Assembly (NCBI GenBank): GCA_910577235.1
Contig: CAJTMX010000004.1
Coordinates: 62,001 to 126,000, forward strand
Direction: 5' to 3'
Length of the DNA: 64,000 nucleotides
Source of the DNA: an uncultured Acetatifactor sp.
Lineage (GTDB): Bacteria > Bacillota > Clostridia > Lachnospirales > Lachnospiraceae
Under the pieces are notes generated by a model that was given only the letters and a program-made list of their open reading frames with translations, was not told the DNA's origin and did not search any database. Below, one piece after another: positions 32,419 to 42,636 of the stretch (positions are counted from its first letter, which is position 1; every line of letters starts with the position of its first letter). A program made the translations under genes and the position numbers.

Positions 32419-34329
32419 ATGAAAAAGAACAAGCAACAGGAACAGACAGCGGACTGGCAGGTAAAACGCCATAGCATTCTCAGCAACATCCTGTTCTGGG
32501 TAAAGACATATTGGAAATGGACGCCCGGGGTGGTGCTGCTGACAGTGCTGAAAACGGTTCTGGGAACTTTGACGCCTCTGGTGGGTATCTATCTGCCCAA
32601 GCTGGTATTGGACTTGCTGGCGGACAATGTCACGGCGGAGACGCTGATACGGACTTTGGCCATATGGGGCATATTGGTGATGGCGTTATACGGAGTGAAC
32701 GGTGGTTTGAACGGAAAATATTATACGCAAAATATGGTACGTTCTTTTCTGATGCCGGAACTTTATCTGAAAAGTCTGCGGGTGTCCTATGAGGTTCCCG
32801 AGTCGGAATGGGGCAAAAAGGCGTATCAGGCGGCATTGGGAGTGGCTAATGGCGGGGACTGGTGTGCCGCGACCAGGTCCTTTGACTGTACTTTTGAGTT
32901 GTTGCAGAATATACTGTGTTTTTTGCTGTATTCCACAGTGCTTAGCGTACTGAGTCCATGGATCATCCTGGCGCTGACGGTATTGGCCCTGCTGAATATC
33001 CTAGTGATCGAGAAGGGTCTGCGATTTCAGGATTCCATGCGGGAGCGGGAGGCGTTGCATAGCCGGCATTGGAATTATGTCCGCTCTGCCATGGGCAATA
33101 TGACGGCTGCCAAGGATGTGAGGATATTTGGTATGAACGCGTGGCTGGGCGGTATCCGGGACAGGGTAATAGAGGAGATACAGGAGGATAAAAGGGCTTA
33201 CCAGCGGCTGAATAACTGGCAGCATTTGATGAACTGCCTGATCGGCCTGATCCGGGATGTGGGAGCCTATGGATACCTGATCTACAGCGTGGCTGTGGGC
33301 AATATCGGCGTCAGTGATTTTGTCCTTTATTTTGGCGCGGTGACCGGTTTTTCCGGTTTTGTCACCGGGTTATTGTATCAAATCGGAGGCCTGAAAGGAG
33401 CTCGTAACGCCACAGATTATTTCAGGGCTTATATGGAGCTGCCAGAGGAGATTTCCGAGGAAGAATGCATGATGCCCGAGAAAAACAGTACAGAAGAAAC
33501 GGCAAAGCCCGGGTGCAACGGCCGGGGACCATGTATCGTCTTTGAGGATGTGAGCTTTTCTTACAAAAAGGAGGACGGTACCCCGGGAGAAAAGATATTG
33601 GAACATTTTGATCTGACCATAGCGCCTGGAGAAAAGCTGGCCCTGGTGGGAGCCAACGGTGCGGGCAAGACCACTCTGGTCAAGCTTTTGTGCGGCCTGT
33701 ATCATCCTGACGGAGGGCGTATCCTTGTTGACGGCCGCAGCCTGGATGAGATGAAACCGGGAGAATGGTTCCGGTTTCTGTCCGTGGTGTTTCAGGAACA
33801 ATTGTCCCTGCCTGTGACCATAGCGGAAAATATATCCCTGCAACGCCGGGAGGAGACGGATGACGCCAGGGCATGGGAGGCTATTGAAAAAGCAGGTCTG
33901 TCGCAGACTTTTGAGCGGCAAAAGTTGACGCTGGATACTTTTTTGACCAAGACTATATCCCGCAAAGGTATTGAGCTTTCCGGCGGCCAGCGGCAACGCC
34001 TGATGCTGGCCAGAGCACTGTACAAGGACGCGCCGATCCTGGTGTTGGATGAGCCCACAGCGGCTCTGGACCCCATAGCCGAGAGCCAGGTCTATGAGAG
34101 CTATCTGGAACATAGCAGGGGTAAGACCGCCATATTCATTTCTCACAGGCTGGCAAGCACCCGTTTTTCGGACCGCATCATCCTGCTGGAACAGGGCCGC
34201 ATCCTGGAGGAGGGAACCCATGAGCAGCTTATGGCGCGGCAGGGAGCCTACGCCAGGATGTACCGGGTGCAGAGCAGCTATTACGAGGAAGAAAACGGTG
34301 GTATGACGTTTGATATGGAGGTGGAATGA
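32419..34329 (+). CDS. ABC exporter, half-transporter 1 (membrane plus ATPase)
   Basis: A 636-residue ABC type I exporter half: six TM helices (about 30-330) and a C-terminal ATPase with Walker A GANGAGKTT (411-419), Q loop VVFQEQ, signature LSGGQRQRLMLARAL, Walker B ILVLDEPTAALDP and the switch His in ISHRLAST. It is probably paired with the next gene as a heterodimer. No N-terminal C39 peptidase domain is present, so it would not cleave double-glycine leaders. ATG 32419 follows AAGGAGAT; the earlier in-frame ATG 32392 is less likely. Regulated by the LytTR site upstream. Substrate unknown; peptides or drugs are possible. Confidence 0.93.
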   Translation: MKKNKQQEQTADWQVKRHSILSNILFWVKTYWKWTPGVVLLTVLKTVLGTLTPLVGIYLPKLVLDLLADNVTAETLIRTLAIWGILVMALYGVNGGLNGKYYTQNMVRSFLMPELYLKSLRVSYEVPESEWGKKAYQAALGVANGGDWCAATRSFDCTFELLQNILCFLLYSTVLSVLSPWIILALTVLALLNILVIEKGLRFQDSMREREALHSRHWNYVRSAMGNMTAAKDVRIFGMNAWLGGIRDRVIEEIQEDKRAYQRLNNWQHLMNCLIGLIRDVGAYGYLIYSVAVGNIGVSDFVLYFGAVTGFSGFVTGLLYQIGGLKGARNATDYFRAYMELPEEISEEECMMPEKNSTEETAKPGCNGRGPCIVFEDVSFSYKKEDGTPGEKILEHFDLTIAPGEKLALVGANGAGKTTLVKLLCGLYHPDGGRILVDGRSLDEMKPGEWFRFLSVVFQEQLSLPVTIAENISLQRREETDDARAWEAIEKAGLSQTFERQKLTLDTFLTKTISRKGIELSGGQRQRLMLARALYKDAPILVLDEPTAALDPIAESQVYESYLEHSRGKTAIFISHRLASTRFSDRIILLEQGRILEEGTHEQLMARQGAYARMYRVQSSYYEEENGGMTFDMEVE

Positions 34330-36212
34330 TGGAAACGGATCTTACAAGTAAACTTCCTCTGGGGGAGCATATCAAAAATATCGGAAAGATTCTGGGGGTA
34401 GTGGGGGAACTGGACAAAACCTATTTTCTGCATATGGGATTTAAAGCTCTGCTGGATACCGTGATTTCTTTTACGGGACTGTTGCTGTCCGTATACATTT
34501 TGGATCAACTGGCAGCAGGGATTCATTTTGGACAGACATTTCTGGTGGCGGCAGTGACTTGTCTGATGCTTTTGGTCTTGAATCTTGGCAGCGGTATGCT
34601 GCAAAACCGTCTGGATGTGCGCTGGGAAATCGTATACCGGAAATGGGACAGTATCACGGAGGAAAAGATCCTGCGGATGGATTTTTCCAAGATTGACGAT
34701 CCCAAGACCCGTAAGATGAAGGAGCGCATCTGGCAGGACAACAACTGGGGAGCAGGCATTAACACTGTCCGTTGGTATATGCAGAGTATCATGGATGGGG
34801 TGTGCCGGATGGCGGGTGCCGTGGCTGTGGGCGCTCCGGTGTTTGTATACGTTCTGCGGGCGAAGAGTTGGATCGCTCCTGCGGTGCTGTTTGTCATCGT
34901 GCTGGCTATTGCTGTGGGGAGTATTATAGGGACTCGCTACGAGAAAAAAGTGCAGGAATATCTAATGGGTAATCACATAATAGACAAGGAAGAGACGGAT
35001 GAGGAGAGAATCCGGAATGCGAATCTGGTGTGGGATCTGGCGCTTGGTTACGGTTACAGTTACCGGGACGGGAAGGATGCGCGACTGTACCGCGGTTACG
35101 GTCTGCTGCGCTATTGGTCTCTGGAAAGGATCACCAGTCCTGTCTTGAAAGGGAGGGTACGGGAAATTTCGCTAAGCAGTGGAAAGAGCAATTTCTGGGG
35201 TATTGCCCCTACGGGGATTGTGGAGTGCGGTTCTTATCTGGCCGTAGGACTGCTGGCTCTGGCCGGAGCTATGTCCATAGGCTCAGTGATCCGTTTTGCG
35301 GGATGTCTGAAAAATATATTTAACACGGCGTCCAATCTCTGTTATCAGTTTCCCCAGTTGGCGCTGGGGGCTCGCAGACAGGTGAGTACTCTTGAGTTTC
35401 TAGAGATCGGTGACGACATGTACAAAGGTAAACTCCCTCTGGAGAAACGCAGCGATAATCAATACAGGATTGAGTTTAGAGATGTCTCTTTCAAGTATCC
35501 AAACGCGGAGCAGTATGCCCTGCGGCATTTCTCTATGGAGCTGAAGGTGGGAGAGAAACTGGCCATTGTGGGAATGAACGGTTCCGGGAAGACTACGATG
35601 ATCAAGCTCCTGTGCCGTCTGTATGATCCTCAGGAGGGGGAGATATTGTTAAATGGCGTGGACATACGCAAGTTCAGGCACGAGGAGTACAGCAGGCTTT
35701 TTTCCGTGGTGTTCCAGGATTATCAGCTCTTTTCTTTCCTGTTGGGAGAAAATGTGGCGGTATCTGCGGACTATAATGAGGAGAAGGTGCGAAAATGCCT
35801 GGAGAACGCGGGATTTGGAAAAAGATTGGAAGAACTGCCCCAGGGACTCCGCACTTATGTATTCAAGGATTATGAGGACGGAGTGGAATTTTCCGGGGGA
35901 GAGGCTCAGAAGGTGGCCATAGCCAGGGCAATCTATAAGGAGGCGCCTTTTGTGCTGCTGGACGAACCCACGGCGGCGCTGGACCCGCTGGCGGAGTTTG
36001 AGATATACCAGCGCTTTGACGAGATCGTGGAAGACAAGACTGCCATCTATATCTCTCACCGACTCTCCTCCTGCCGCTTTTGCGATAAGATCGCGGTATT
36101 CCATGAGGGCCGCCTGATCCAGCAGGGCAGTCATGAACAGCTGGTGCAGGATAAAGGAGGAAAGTATTATGAGATGTGGAACGCCCAGGCGCAGTACTAT
36201 GTGGAGGCGTAG
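34326..36212 (+). CDS. ABC exporter, half-transporter 2 (membrane plus ATPase)
   Basis: A 628-residue second half of the exporter. TM helices fill about 40-330; the ATPase has Walker A GMNGSGKTT (416-424), VVFQDYQLFSF, signature FSGGEAQKVAIARAI, Walker B FVLLDEPTAALDP and ISHRLSSC. The start ATG overlaps the stop of the previous gene (ATGATG), so translation is coupled, supporting a heterodimer. Both copies keep intact catalytic motifs, unlike heterodimers with one degenerate site. Convergent with gltA; a terminator follows. Confidence 0.93.
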   Translation: MMETDLTSKLPLGEHIKNIGKILGVVGELDKTYFLHMGFKALLDTVISFTGLLLSVYILDQLAAGIHFGQTFLVAAVTCLMLLVLNLGSGMLQNRLDVRWEIVYRKWDSITEEKILRMDFSKIDDPKTRKMKERIWQDNNWGAGINTVRWYMQSIMDGVCRMAGAVAVGAPVFVYVLRAKSWIAPAVLFVIVLAIAVGSIIGTRYEKKVQEYLMGNHIIDKEETDEERIRNANLVWDLALGYGYSYRDGKDARLYRGYGLLRYWSLERITSPVLKGRVREISLSSGKSNFWGIAPTGIVECGSYLAVGLLALAGAMSIGSVIRFAGCLKNIFNTASNLCYQFPQLALGARRQVSTLEFLEIGDDMYKGKLPLEKRSDNQYRIEFRDVSFKYPNAEQYALRHFSMELKVGEKLAIVGMNGSGKTTMIKLLCRLYDPQEGEILLNGVDIRKFRHEEYSRLFSVVFQDYQLFSFLLGENVAVSADYNEEKVRKCLENAGFGKRLEELPQGLRTYVFKDYEDGVEFSGGEAQKVAIARAIYKEAPFVLLDEPTAALDPLAEFEIYQRFDEIVEDKTAIYISHRLSSCRFCDKIAVFHEGRLIQQGSHEQLVQDKGGKYYEMWNAQAQYYVEA

Positions 36213-36276
36213 CCTGGGGATGGAGTGAGAATCGGACAGGGGGAACAAAGGCAGAAAAAAGTTAGTAAAATAATAT

Positions 36277-36325
36277 GGGTGGAGGGCCTTTTCAATCACT
36301 GAAACGGCGCTCCACCCGTGTTTTT
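36277..36325. terminator. Terminator between the ABC operon and gltA
   Basis: GGGTGGAG (36277-36284) pairs with CTCCACCC (36310-36317), with an inner GCC/GGC, followed by GTGTTTTT. It stands between convergent genes. Confidence 0.75.
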
Positions 36326-36330
36326 GCATA

Positions 36331-37695
36331 TTATCTCTTATCCATGGGAATATAGATCCGGTCTTCACCGATGGATTTGTAGGCGGGACGGATGATCTTG
36401 CCGTTGTTGGCCAACTCCTCCAGGCGGTGAGCGCTCCAGCCGGATATTCTGGCGATGGCAAAGATGGGAGTGTACAGTTCCATGGGCAGTCCCAGCATGT
36501 CGTACACAAAGCCGGAGTAAAAGTCTACATTGATGCTTACACCCTTGTACATCTGCCGCTCTTTTTCGATGATCTGGGGAGCCAACCGCTCCACTAGGGA
36601 ATAGAGCGCGAATTCCTTTTCCAGCCCTTTCTCCTGGGACAGTTTTTCCACAAAGCCCTTAAAGACCACGGCACGGGGGTCGGATTTGGAGTACACCGCA
36701 TGGCCCACGCCGTAGATTAGGCCCGCATGATCAAAAGCCTCTTTGTGCAGCAGTCGCTTTAAGTAGACGGAGACTTCCTCCTCGTCCTCCCAGTCCTTTA
36801 CGGTCTGTTTCATCTCCTCAAACATCTTTACCACCTTGATGTTTGCTCCGCCGTGACGGGGGCCCTTCAAAGAGCCGATGGCCGCGGCTATGGTGGAGTA
36901 GGTATCCGTCAGCGAGGATGTCACAACATGGGTGGTGAAAGAGGAGTTATTGCCGCCGCCGTGCTCCATGTGCAGGATCAGTGCAATATCCAGGATCTTG
37001 GCCTCCAATGGCGTATAGGAGCTGTCCGGACGCAGGATATGTAAAATGTTCTCGGCGGTGGACAGTTCTTCCACAGGCTGATGTATGTACAGGCTGTTGC
37101 CGTCATGGTAATGGCTGTAGGCCTGGTAGCCGTAGATGCTCAGCAGAGGAAAAAGGCTGATCAGCTGCAGGCACTGGCGCAGCACGTTGGGCAGAGATGT
37201 ATCGTCCGCCCTGTCGTCATAGGAGTAAAGGGTCAGCACGCTGCGGGCCAGAGTGTTCATCATATCTCTGCTGGGAGCCTTCATGATAATGTCCCGCACA
37301 AAGCTGGTAGGCAGGGTGCGGTATCCCGCAAGCATCCGCTTGAAACATTCCAGTTCTTCAGGGTCGGGCAGCTTGTCAAACAGAAGCAGATACGTTGCCT
37401 CCTCAAAACCGAAAGCTTCGTCTCTCGGCAGTCCGCCCACCAGATCTTTCACATCGTAGCCCCGGTAGAACAGGCGGCCGTGATCAGGCACGGATACGCC
37501 GTTTTCCATTTTGGTGGCCCGCACGTCGGAGATGTTGGTAAGGCCTGCCAGCACACCCTTGCCGTTTAAGTCTCGCAGCCCCCTTTTCACCTCGTATTTT
37601 GTGAAAAGCTCCGTATCGATGATGCCGGCTTTTTCCGTCATGGCGGCCAGCTTTAATATTTCGGGTGTGATCTCGCAGTAATTGTTGTTATCCAT
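36331..37695 (-). CDS. gltA: Citrate synthase
   Basis: Condenses acetyl-CoA and oxaloacetate to citrate. The 454-residue protein shows the active-site regions LILHMEHGGGNNSSFTTHV (His), GVGHAVYSKSDPRA (His) and SINVDFYSGFVYDML (Asp), plus GSLKGPRHGGANIKV. The N-terminal extension (about 40 residues) and overall type match the clostridial citrate/methylcitrate synthase group. AAAGGAGGA precedes ATG 37695. No aconitase or isocitrate dehydrogenase gene is adjacent, so here it may serve an incomplete, biosynthetic TCA branch toward 2-oxoglutarate, which gdhA would use. Confidence 0.95.
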   Translation of the reverse strand: MDNNNYCEITPEILKLAAMTEKAGIIDTELFTKYEVKRGLRDLNGKGVLAGLTNISDVRATKMENGVSVPDHGRLFYRGYDVKDLVGGLPRDEAFGFEEATYLLLFDKLPDPEELECFKRMLAGYRTLPTSFVRDIIMKAPSRDMMNTLARSVLTLYSYDDRADDTSLPNVLRQCLQLISLFPLLSIYGYQAYSHYHDGNSLYIHQPVEELSTAENILHILRPDSSYTPLEAKILDIALILHMEHGGGNNSSFTTHVVTSSLTDTYSTIAAAIGSLKGPRHGGANIKVVKMFEEMKQTVKDWEDEEEVSVYLKRLLHKEAFDHAGLIYGVGHAVYSKSDPRAVVFKGFVEKLSQEKGLEKEFALYSLVERLAPQIIEKERQMYKGVSINVDFYSGFVYDMLGLPMELYTPIFAIARISGWSAHRLEELANNGKIIRPAYKSIGEDRIYIPMDKR

Positions 37696-38217
37696 GGGAG
37701 TCCTCCTTTCTCAGATGGCGGGATGTCCGCGACAGTTTTTCGTCGAAACAGTCGCGACATTAATTTACGTTTCATAAATATGCATGGTTAAACCGCTAAT
37801 GACCTGGAACGGGGAGGCTGAACCGATATATAACGCCCGCTATAATAAAAATCCGCAATAACAGGGATACTGTCAGTCAGGAGTATAACGCAGGCTTGCC
37901 GTAAATATCCGGCATTCATAACACGGATGGCATATGGCCGTCCACGGCCAGGAGTATGTATAGACGTTTACTGTCATGAGATTGCCGCTTTTGACATAAT
38001 ATATCCTGCGGCTGATGACGGGTAACGGAATGTATTTACAGTGTAGCATGAAAGAAGCATAAATTGCAAGAAAAAATATTGTGTTTACAATTTTTTAATA
38101 TTTATGCAAGTACAGAGTTTTTTACTTCGGGGTATGGATTTTTATGGAAAGAAGAGGTAAAATAAGTACGAATGCGGAACAGAATACAGATAATCATAAA
38201 ATAAAGGAGACATGGAG
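37696..38217. other. Divergent intergenic region between gltA and deoC
   Basis: Non-coding, 522 bases. It holds an imperfect inverted repeat next to gltA (TGTCCGCGACAG 37724-37735 / CAGTCGCGACA 37749-37759) and an AT-rich palindrome (GCATAAAT 38057 / ATTTATGC 38100-38107, with ATTGT-GTTT-ACAAT at the centre). These may be operators or a hairpin for the divergent genes. No ORF or RNA family was recognised. Confidence 0.5.
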
Positions 38218-38865
38218 ATGACGGATGTACAGGAAATGTTGGGTAAAGTGGACCACACCCAGTTGAAAGCCATCTGCACATGGGAGGATATCGAAAAACT
38301 GTGCCATGAGGCGGTCAGGTATCACACGGCCAGCGTATGTATTCCCCCCTGCTATGTGGAGCGTGTCCGCGAGGCTTTCGGCGGACAGGTTACGATTTGC
38401 ACGGTGATCGGTTTCCCTCTGGGATATCAGGTGACGGCAGCCAAGATCTGTGAGGCCAGAGAGGCCATCGCTCAGGGCTGTGACGAGGTGGATATGGTGA
38501 TCAATCTCACGGATGTAAAGAACGGACGTTACGATCTGGTGGAGGAGGAGATCCGGCAGGTGAAAGCCGTCTGCGGGGAACACATTCTGAAAGTGATCGT
38601 TGAAACCTGTTATCTGACAGAGGAAGAGAAACAGGCCATGTGCAGGGTAGTGACGGCGGCGGGGGCGGATTATATCAAGACCTCCACAGGATTTGGGTCC
38701 GGTGGCGCCACCAGAGAGGATGTGCGGTTGTTCAGGGAGCATATCGGTCCCGATGTGAAGATCAAAGCGGCGGGTGGAGTATCCACGCTGGAAGATCTGG
38801 AGGACTTTATCCGTCTGGGATGCGACAGAGTGGGGACTTCCCGGGCTGTGGGACTGGTACAGTAG
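38218..38865 (+). CDS. deoC: Deoxyribose-phosphate aldolase
   Basis: Cleaves 2-deoxyribose 5-phosphate to glyceraldehyde 3-phosphate and acetaldehyde in deoxynucleoside breakdown. The 215-residue TIM-barrel protein has VDHTQLKA, VIGFPLGYQ, DEVDMVINL, the catalytic lysines in LKVIVETCYL and YIKTSTGFGSGGAT (Schiff base), and KAAGGV. ATG 38218 lies 8 nt after AAAGGAG; ATG 38212 is too close. No other deo genes are nearby. Confidence 0.95.
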   Translation: MTDVQEMLGKVDHTQLKAICTWEDIEKLCHEAVRYHTASVCIPPCYVERVREAFGGQVTICTVIGFPLGYQVTAAKICEAREAIAQGCDEVDMVINLTDVKNGRYDLVEEEIRQVKAVCGEHILKVIVETCYLTEEEKQAMCRVVTAAGADYIKTSTGFGSGGATREDVRLFREHIGPDVKIKAAGGVSTLEDLEDFIRLGCDRVGTSRAVGLVQ

Positions 38866-38927
38866 CCCGGGCGGCAGTTTCTGCGGGGAATAGGTCAACA
38901 ATTATTTTTAAGGAAGGAATATATATT

Positions 38928-40757
38928 ATGGAGAATACTGTAATCAAAAAGAGACTGGAGGCGCTGCGCGGGCAGCTTAGGCAGGAGGGAATCGACTATT
39001 ATCTGATTCCCACAGCGGATTTTCACAATTCGGAGTATGTGAACGTACATTTTACCGTGCGGGAACATTATTGCGGTTTTACCGGCTCCAACGGCACGCT
39101 GGTGGTATGGCAGGACGGCGCGGCTCTGTGGACGGACGGGCGTTACTTTATCCAGGCTGAGCATGAGCTGGAGGGAACCGGTGTGGAACTGATGCGGATG
39201 CAGCAGGAGGGGGTTCCCACTATCGAGACGTTTTTAAAGAAAGTAATGAAACAGGGACAGACTCTGGGATTTGACGGCAGGGTGGTGCCTGCCAGCGAGG
39301 GGATGCGCTATGAAAAGGCGCTGAAAGCCAAGGAGATCCGTTTTGCCTATGACAGAGATATAGCGGGCGCACTCTGGGAGGACAGGCCGCCGCTGCCCGC
39401 CGGGCCGGTGACGGTGCTGCCGGAGGACGTGGCAGGCCGGAGCACGCAAGACAAGCTGGCAGACGTGCGGGAAGTTCTGGAAAGAGAGGGGGCCGGGAGC
39501 TTTCTGCTGAGCAAGCTGGACGATCTGATGTGGCTGTTCAATATCAGAGGATGTGATGTGGAGTGTAATCCCGTGGCGCTGTCATACGCGTATATCACAC
39601 AGAAGGAAAACCATCTGTTCATCCAGGAGAAGGCGCTCAGCCCGGAAACCCGGGCAGATTTGATCGGCAAACAGGTCACGCTGCATCTCTATGAGTCTGT
39701 GGTGGAATTCTTAAAAGCGCAGCCTCATGGAGGCACGGTGCTGGTAGACCGCAGGCAGGTCAGCTATGCGCTGTACAAAGCGGTGGGCGAGAGACAGCAG
39801 CTGGTGGAGGCGTCCAACCCCACGGAGCGCCTAAAGGCCATTAAGAATCCTGTGGAGCTGGCCAATATGGAGAAGATCTATCTCAAGGACAGCGTAGCGC
39901 TGACCAAGTTCATCTGCTGGGTCAAGACCAATATCGGTAAGATCGAGATCACCGAGATCAGCGCGGCGGATTATCTGGAACAGCTGCGCAGGGCGATCCC
40001 GGAATTCCTGGATCTGTCTTTTCCCACCATATCCGCCTACGGTCCCAACGCGGCTATGATGCACTATGAGCCCACGCCGGAAAATCATGCGGTATGTAAG
40101 CAGGAGGGAATGCTGCTGGTGGACAGCGGCGGGCAGTATATGGGAGGCACCACGGATGTTACCCGCACCATCGTGCTGGGGCCTGTCACCCAGGAGCAAA
40201 AGATGCACTATACCCTGGTGGCGGGAGCCATGCTGCAGATGACGGCGGCCAGATGGCTTTACGGCTGCACGGGGCGGAATCTGGATATCCTGGCCAGACA
40301 GCGTCTGTGGAATGTGGGCTTGGACTATCAATGCGGTACAGGACATGGAGTGGGCTATATCCTGAATGTGCATGAAGGTCCTCAGAGTCTGCGCTGGCAG
40401 TATGTAAAGGGGCTGGAGGAGACTCCTTTTGAGGAGGGAATGGACGTGACAAACGAGCCGGGTGTCTATGTGCAGGACAGCCACGGCATCCGCATCGAGA
40501 ATGTAATGGTGGCCAAAAACGATATAAAGAACGAGTACGGGCAATTCATGCATTTTGAGACCCTGACCTGGGTGCCCATCGACATGGATGCCATCAACGA
40601 GGAATATTTGACGGAAGAGCAGCGCGTTCTGCTGTACGGATACCAGAAACAGGTATATGAAAAGGTATCCCCTTATCTTACCCCCAAGGAGGCCCAGTGG
40701 CTGCTGCGCGAGACCAGGGCGGACAGTACGGTGATGCTGGAGAATCAGAAAATATAA
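38928..40757 (+). CDS. pepP: Xaa-Pro aminopeptidase (M24B, three-domain)
   Basis: Cytoplasmic aminopeptidase releasing N-terminal residues before proline. The 609 residues form two creatinase-like N-terminal domains and a pita-bread catalytic domain with dinuclear metal ligands in LLVDSGGQY (Asp), GGTTDVTRTI (Asp), GTGHGVGYIL (His), TNEPGVYV (Glu) and HFETLT (Glu). This long form matches eukaryote-like aminopeptidase P1. ATG 38928 follows AAGGAAGGA; the frame is open upstream through deoC but that is not translated. It lies 62 bases after deoC, with no terminator, so co-transcription is likely. Confidence 0.94.
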   Translation: MENTVIKKRLEALRGQLRQEGIDYYLIPTADFHNSEYVNVHFTVREHYCGFTGSNGTLVVWQDGAALWTDGRYFIQAEHELEGTGVELMRMQQEGVPTIETFLKKVMKQGQTLGFDGRVVPASEGMRYEKALKAKEIRFAYDRDIAGALWEDRPPLPAGPVTVLPEDVAGRSTQDKLADVREVLEREGAGSFLLSKLDDLMWLFNIRGCDVECNPVALSYAYITQKENHLFIQEKALSPETRADLIGKQVTLHLYESVVEFLKAQPHGGTVLVDRRQVSYALYKAVGERQQLVEASNPTERLKAIKNPVELANMEKIYLKDSVALTKFICWVKTNIGKIEITEISAADYLEQLRRAIPEFLDLSFPTISAYGPNAAMMHYEPTPENHAVCKQEGMLLVDSGGQYMGGTTDVTRTIVLGPVTQEQKMHYTLVAGAMLQMTAARWLYGCTGRNLDILARQRLWNVGLDYQCGTGHGVGYILNVHEGPQSLRWQYVKGLEETPFEEGMDVTNEPGVYVQDSHGIRIENVMVAKNDIKNEYGQFMHFETLTWVPIDMDAINEEYLTEEQRVLLYGYQKQVYEKVSPYLTPKEAQWLLRETRADSTVMLENQKI

Positions 40758-40784
40758 AAACGCTATTAAATTTTTCTGACTTTA

Positions 40785-40813
40785 TTGACTTTTGATCTAA
40801 GGTCTGAGATAAT
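40785..40813 (+). promoter_or_regulatory. SigA promoter of pckA
   Basis: TTGACT (40785-40790), 17 bases, GATAAT (40808-40813), 66 bases before the start codon. Confidence 0.65.
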
Positions 40814-40878
40814 GAAAAAGACTATTGAGGTTGTACCGGGAAACCGGTAAAAATACATCACAAGGAGGACGTACTACT

Positions 40879-42606
40879 ATGTCAACAAAAGCTTATTATC
40901 CGATTAATGAGATCGGCGCTGGCAAGCCCGGTTTCAGCAAGACCCGCTCCATCATTGAGGCTGCGTTTTACACCAACAATGTGGTGAAGGTCAATACCGT
41001 GAGAGAGGCCTATGATCTGGCAAAGAATTCACCCGGCACCATTGTTACCGATATGCCGGTGTACAGAGCCGAGGAGCAGGGTCTGGAGAAGGATACAAAA
41101 GTGCTGTTGTTCAATGACGGCGCAGTTACCGGACGTTATGCCGCTGCCCGCCGCATCAAAGGGGAGCCGGGCGTGGATGCCGCCAAACTTGATAAGGTGG
41201 TGATGGATGCCGTTTACAGAACCCGCTGGATGACCATGTATCATGCGGAGTGCTTTATCGGTCTGGACCCCGAGTTTATGGTGAAGGCTCATCTGCTGAT
41301 TCCCGAAGGAGAAGAGAATCTGCTGTATAACTGGATGCTGAATTTCCAGTATATGTCCGATAAATATGTGCAGATGTACAAAGAGTCCAAACCCGTGGGC
41401 GATGGTAAGGAGCCGGATATCTATATCTTCTCCAATCCCCAGTGGACTCCCGAAGAGGCGCCCGACGTGGATTACAGCTGCTTAAGCGATCCTCTGACCC
41501 TGTGCTATTTTGATACCAATGAAAACTGTGCCGCTATTCTGGGCATGAAGTATTTCGGCGAGCATAAGAAGGGTACTCTGACCATGGCATGGGCTCTGGC
41601 CAACAGAAACGGCTACGCATCCTGTCACGGCGGACAGAAGGAGTACAGCCTGGAGGGTGGCAAGAAGTTCGTTGCCTCCGTTTATGGTCTGTCCGGCTCC
41701 GGTAAGTCCACATTGACCCATGCAAAACATAGCGGCAAGTATGATGCCTTCGGCGGTATCAAGGTATTGCATGACGACGCGTTCATTATCAATACCGACA
41801 CCTGCGCATCCGTTGCTCTGGAGCCTACTTATTTTGATAAGACTGCGGACTATCCCACAGGCTGCCCTGATAATAAGTTCCTGTTGACCGCTCAGAACTG
41901 TTCCGCGACTCTGGATGAGGAGGGACACGTCCAACTGGTGACTGAGGACATCAGAAACGGCAACGGCCGTGCCATCAAGTCCAAGCTGTGGAGTCCTAAC
42001 CGTGTGGATAAGATCGATGCTCCCGTGAACGCGATCTTCTGGATTATGAAAGATCCCACCATTCCTCCTGTAGTGAAGCTGAAGGGCGCTGCATTGGCAT
42101 CCGTTATGGGCGCTACGCTGGCTACCAAGACCTCCACTGCGGAGCGTGTGGCTGCCGGAACCGATATGAACGCGCTGCGCATCGTTCCTTACGCTAATCC
42201 GTTCAGAACCTATCCTCTGGTAAATGACTATGAGAAGTTCAAGAAACTGGTGGATGAGAAGAACGTAGACTGCTATATCGTGAACACCGGTGATTTCATG
42301 GGAACCAAGTGTAAGCCTGCCGATACTCTGGGTATTCTGGAGACTATCGTTGAGGGCAAGGCTAAATTCGAGCAGTGGGGTCCTTTTGAGGATATCGAGA
42401 TCATGTATGACTGGTCCGGCAGAACTTCCGACGCTTTCAAGCCCGATCTGTCCGACAAGGCATACACCGAGGCTCTGAAGAACGCTATGCAGAACCGTGT
42501 GGATGCGGTGGAAGGTTTCGCCACCAAGAAAGAAGGCTACGACAAGCTGCCTGACGAGGCATTGGCTGCATTGAAGAAGATTGTCGACGAGGCGTCTTCT
42601 CTGTAA
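40879..42606 (+). CDS. pckA: Phosphoenolpyruvate carboxykinase (ATP)
   Basis: Interconverts oxaloacetate plus ATP and phosphoenolpyruvate plus CO2; in gut anaerobes often runs toward oxaloacetate. The 575 residues contain the P-loop VYGLSGSGKSTLTHAKH, the metal-binding VLHDDAFIIN, LTAQNCSATLDEEG and the nucleotide region near NPFRTYPLVNDYEKF. It is longer than the E. coli enzyme (540). ATG 40879 lies 9 nt after AAGGAGGA. Single-gene unit with its own promoter and terminator. Confidence 0.96.
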   Translation: MSTKAYYPINEIGAGKPGFSKTRSIIEAAFYTNNVVKVNTVREAYDLAKNSPGTIVTDMPVYRAEEQGLEKDTKVLLFNDGAVTGRYAAARRIKGEPGVDAAKLDKVVMDAVYRTRWMTMYHAECFIGLDPEFMVKAHLLIPEGEENLLYNWMLNFQYMSDKYVQMYKESKPVGDGKEPDIYIFSNPQWTPEEAPDVDYSCLSDPLTLCYFDTNENCAAILGMKYFGEHKKGTLTMAWALANRNGYASCHGGQKEYSLEGGKKFVASVYGLSGSGKSTLTHAKHSGKYDAFGGIKVLHDDAFIINTDTCASVALEPTYFDKTADYPTGCPDNKFLLTAQNCSATLDEEGHVQLVTEDIRNGNGRAIKSKLWSPNRVDKIDAPVNAIFWIMKDPTIPPVVKLKGAALASVMGATLATKTSTAERVAAGTDMNALRIVPYANPFRTYPLVNDYEKFKKLVDEKNVDCYIVNTGDFMGTKCKPADTLGILETIVEGKAKFEQWGPFEDIEIMYDWSGRTSDAFKPDLSDKAYTEALKNAMQNRVDAVEGFATKKEGYDKLPDEALAALKKIVDEASSL

Positions 42607-42636
42607 AGAATAAAACTGTAGGAGTTCAAAAAGTGA

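Noticed and set aside
38640..38927. Fusion of deoC region to Xaa-Pro aminopeptidase (long open frame)
   Set aside because: The frame overlaps deoC in another phase; ATG 38928 has AAGGAAGGA and gives the standard protein.
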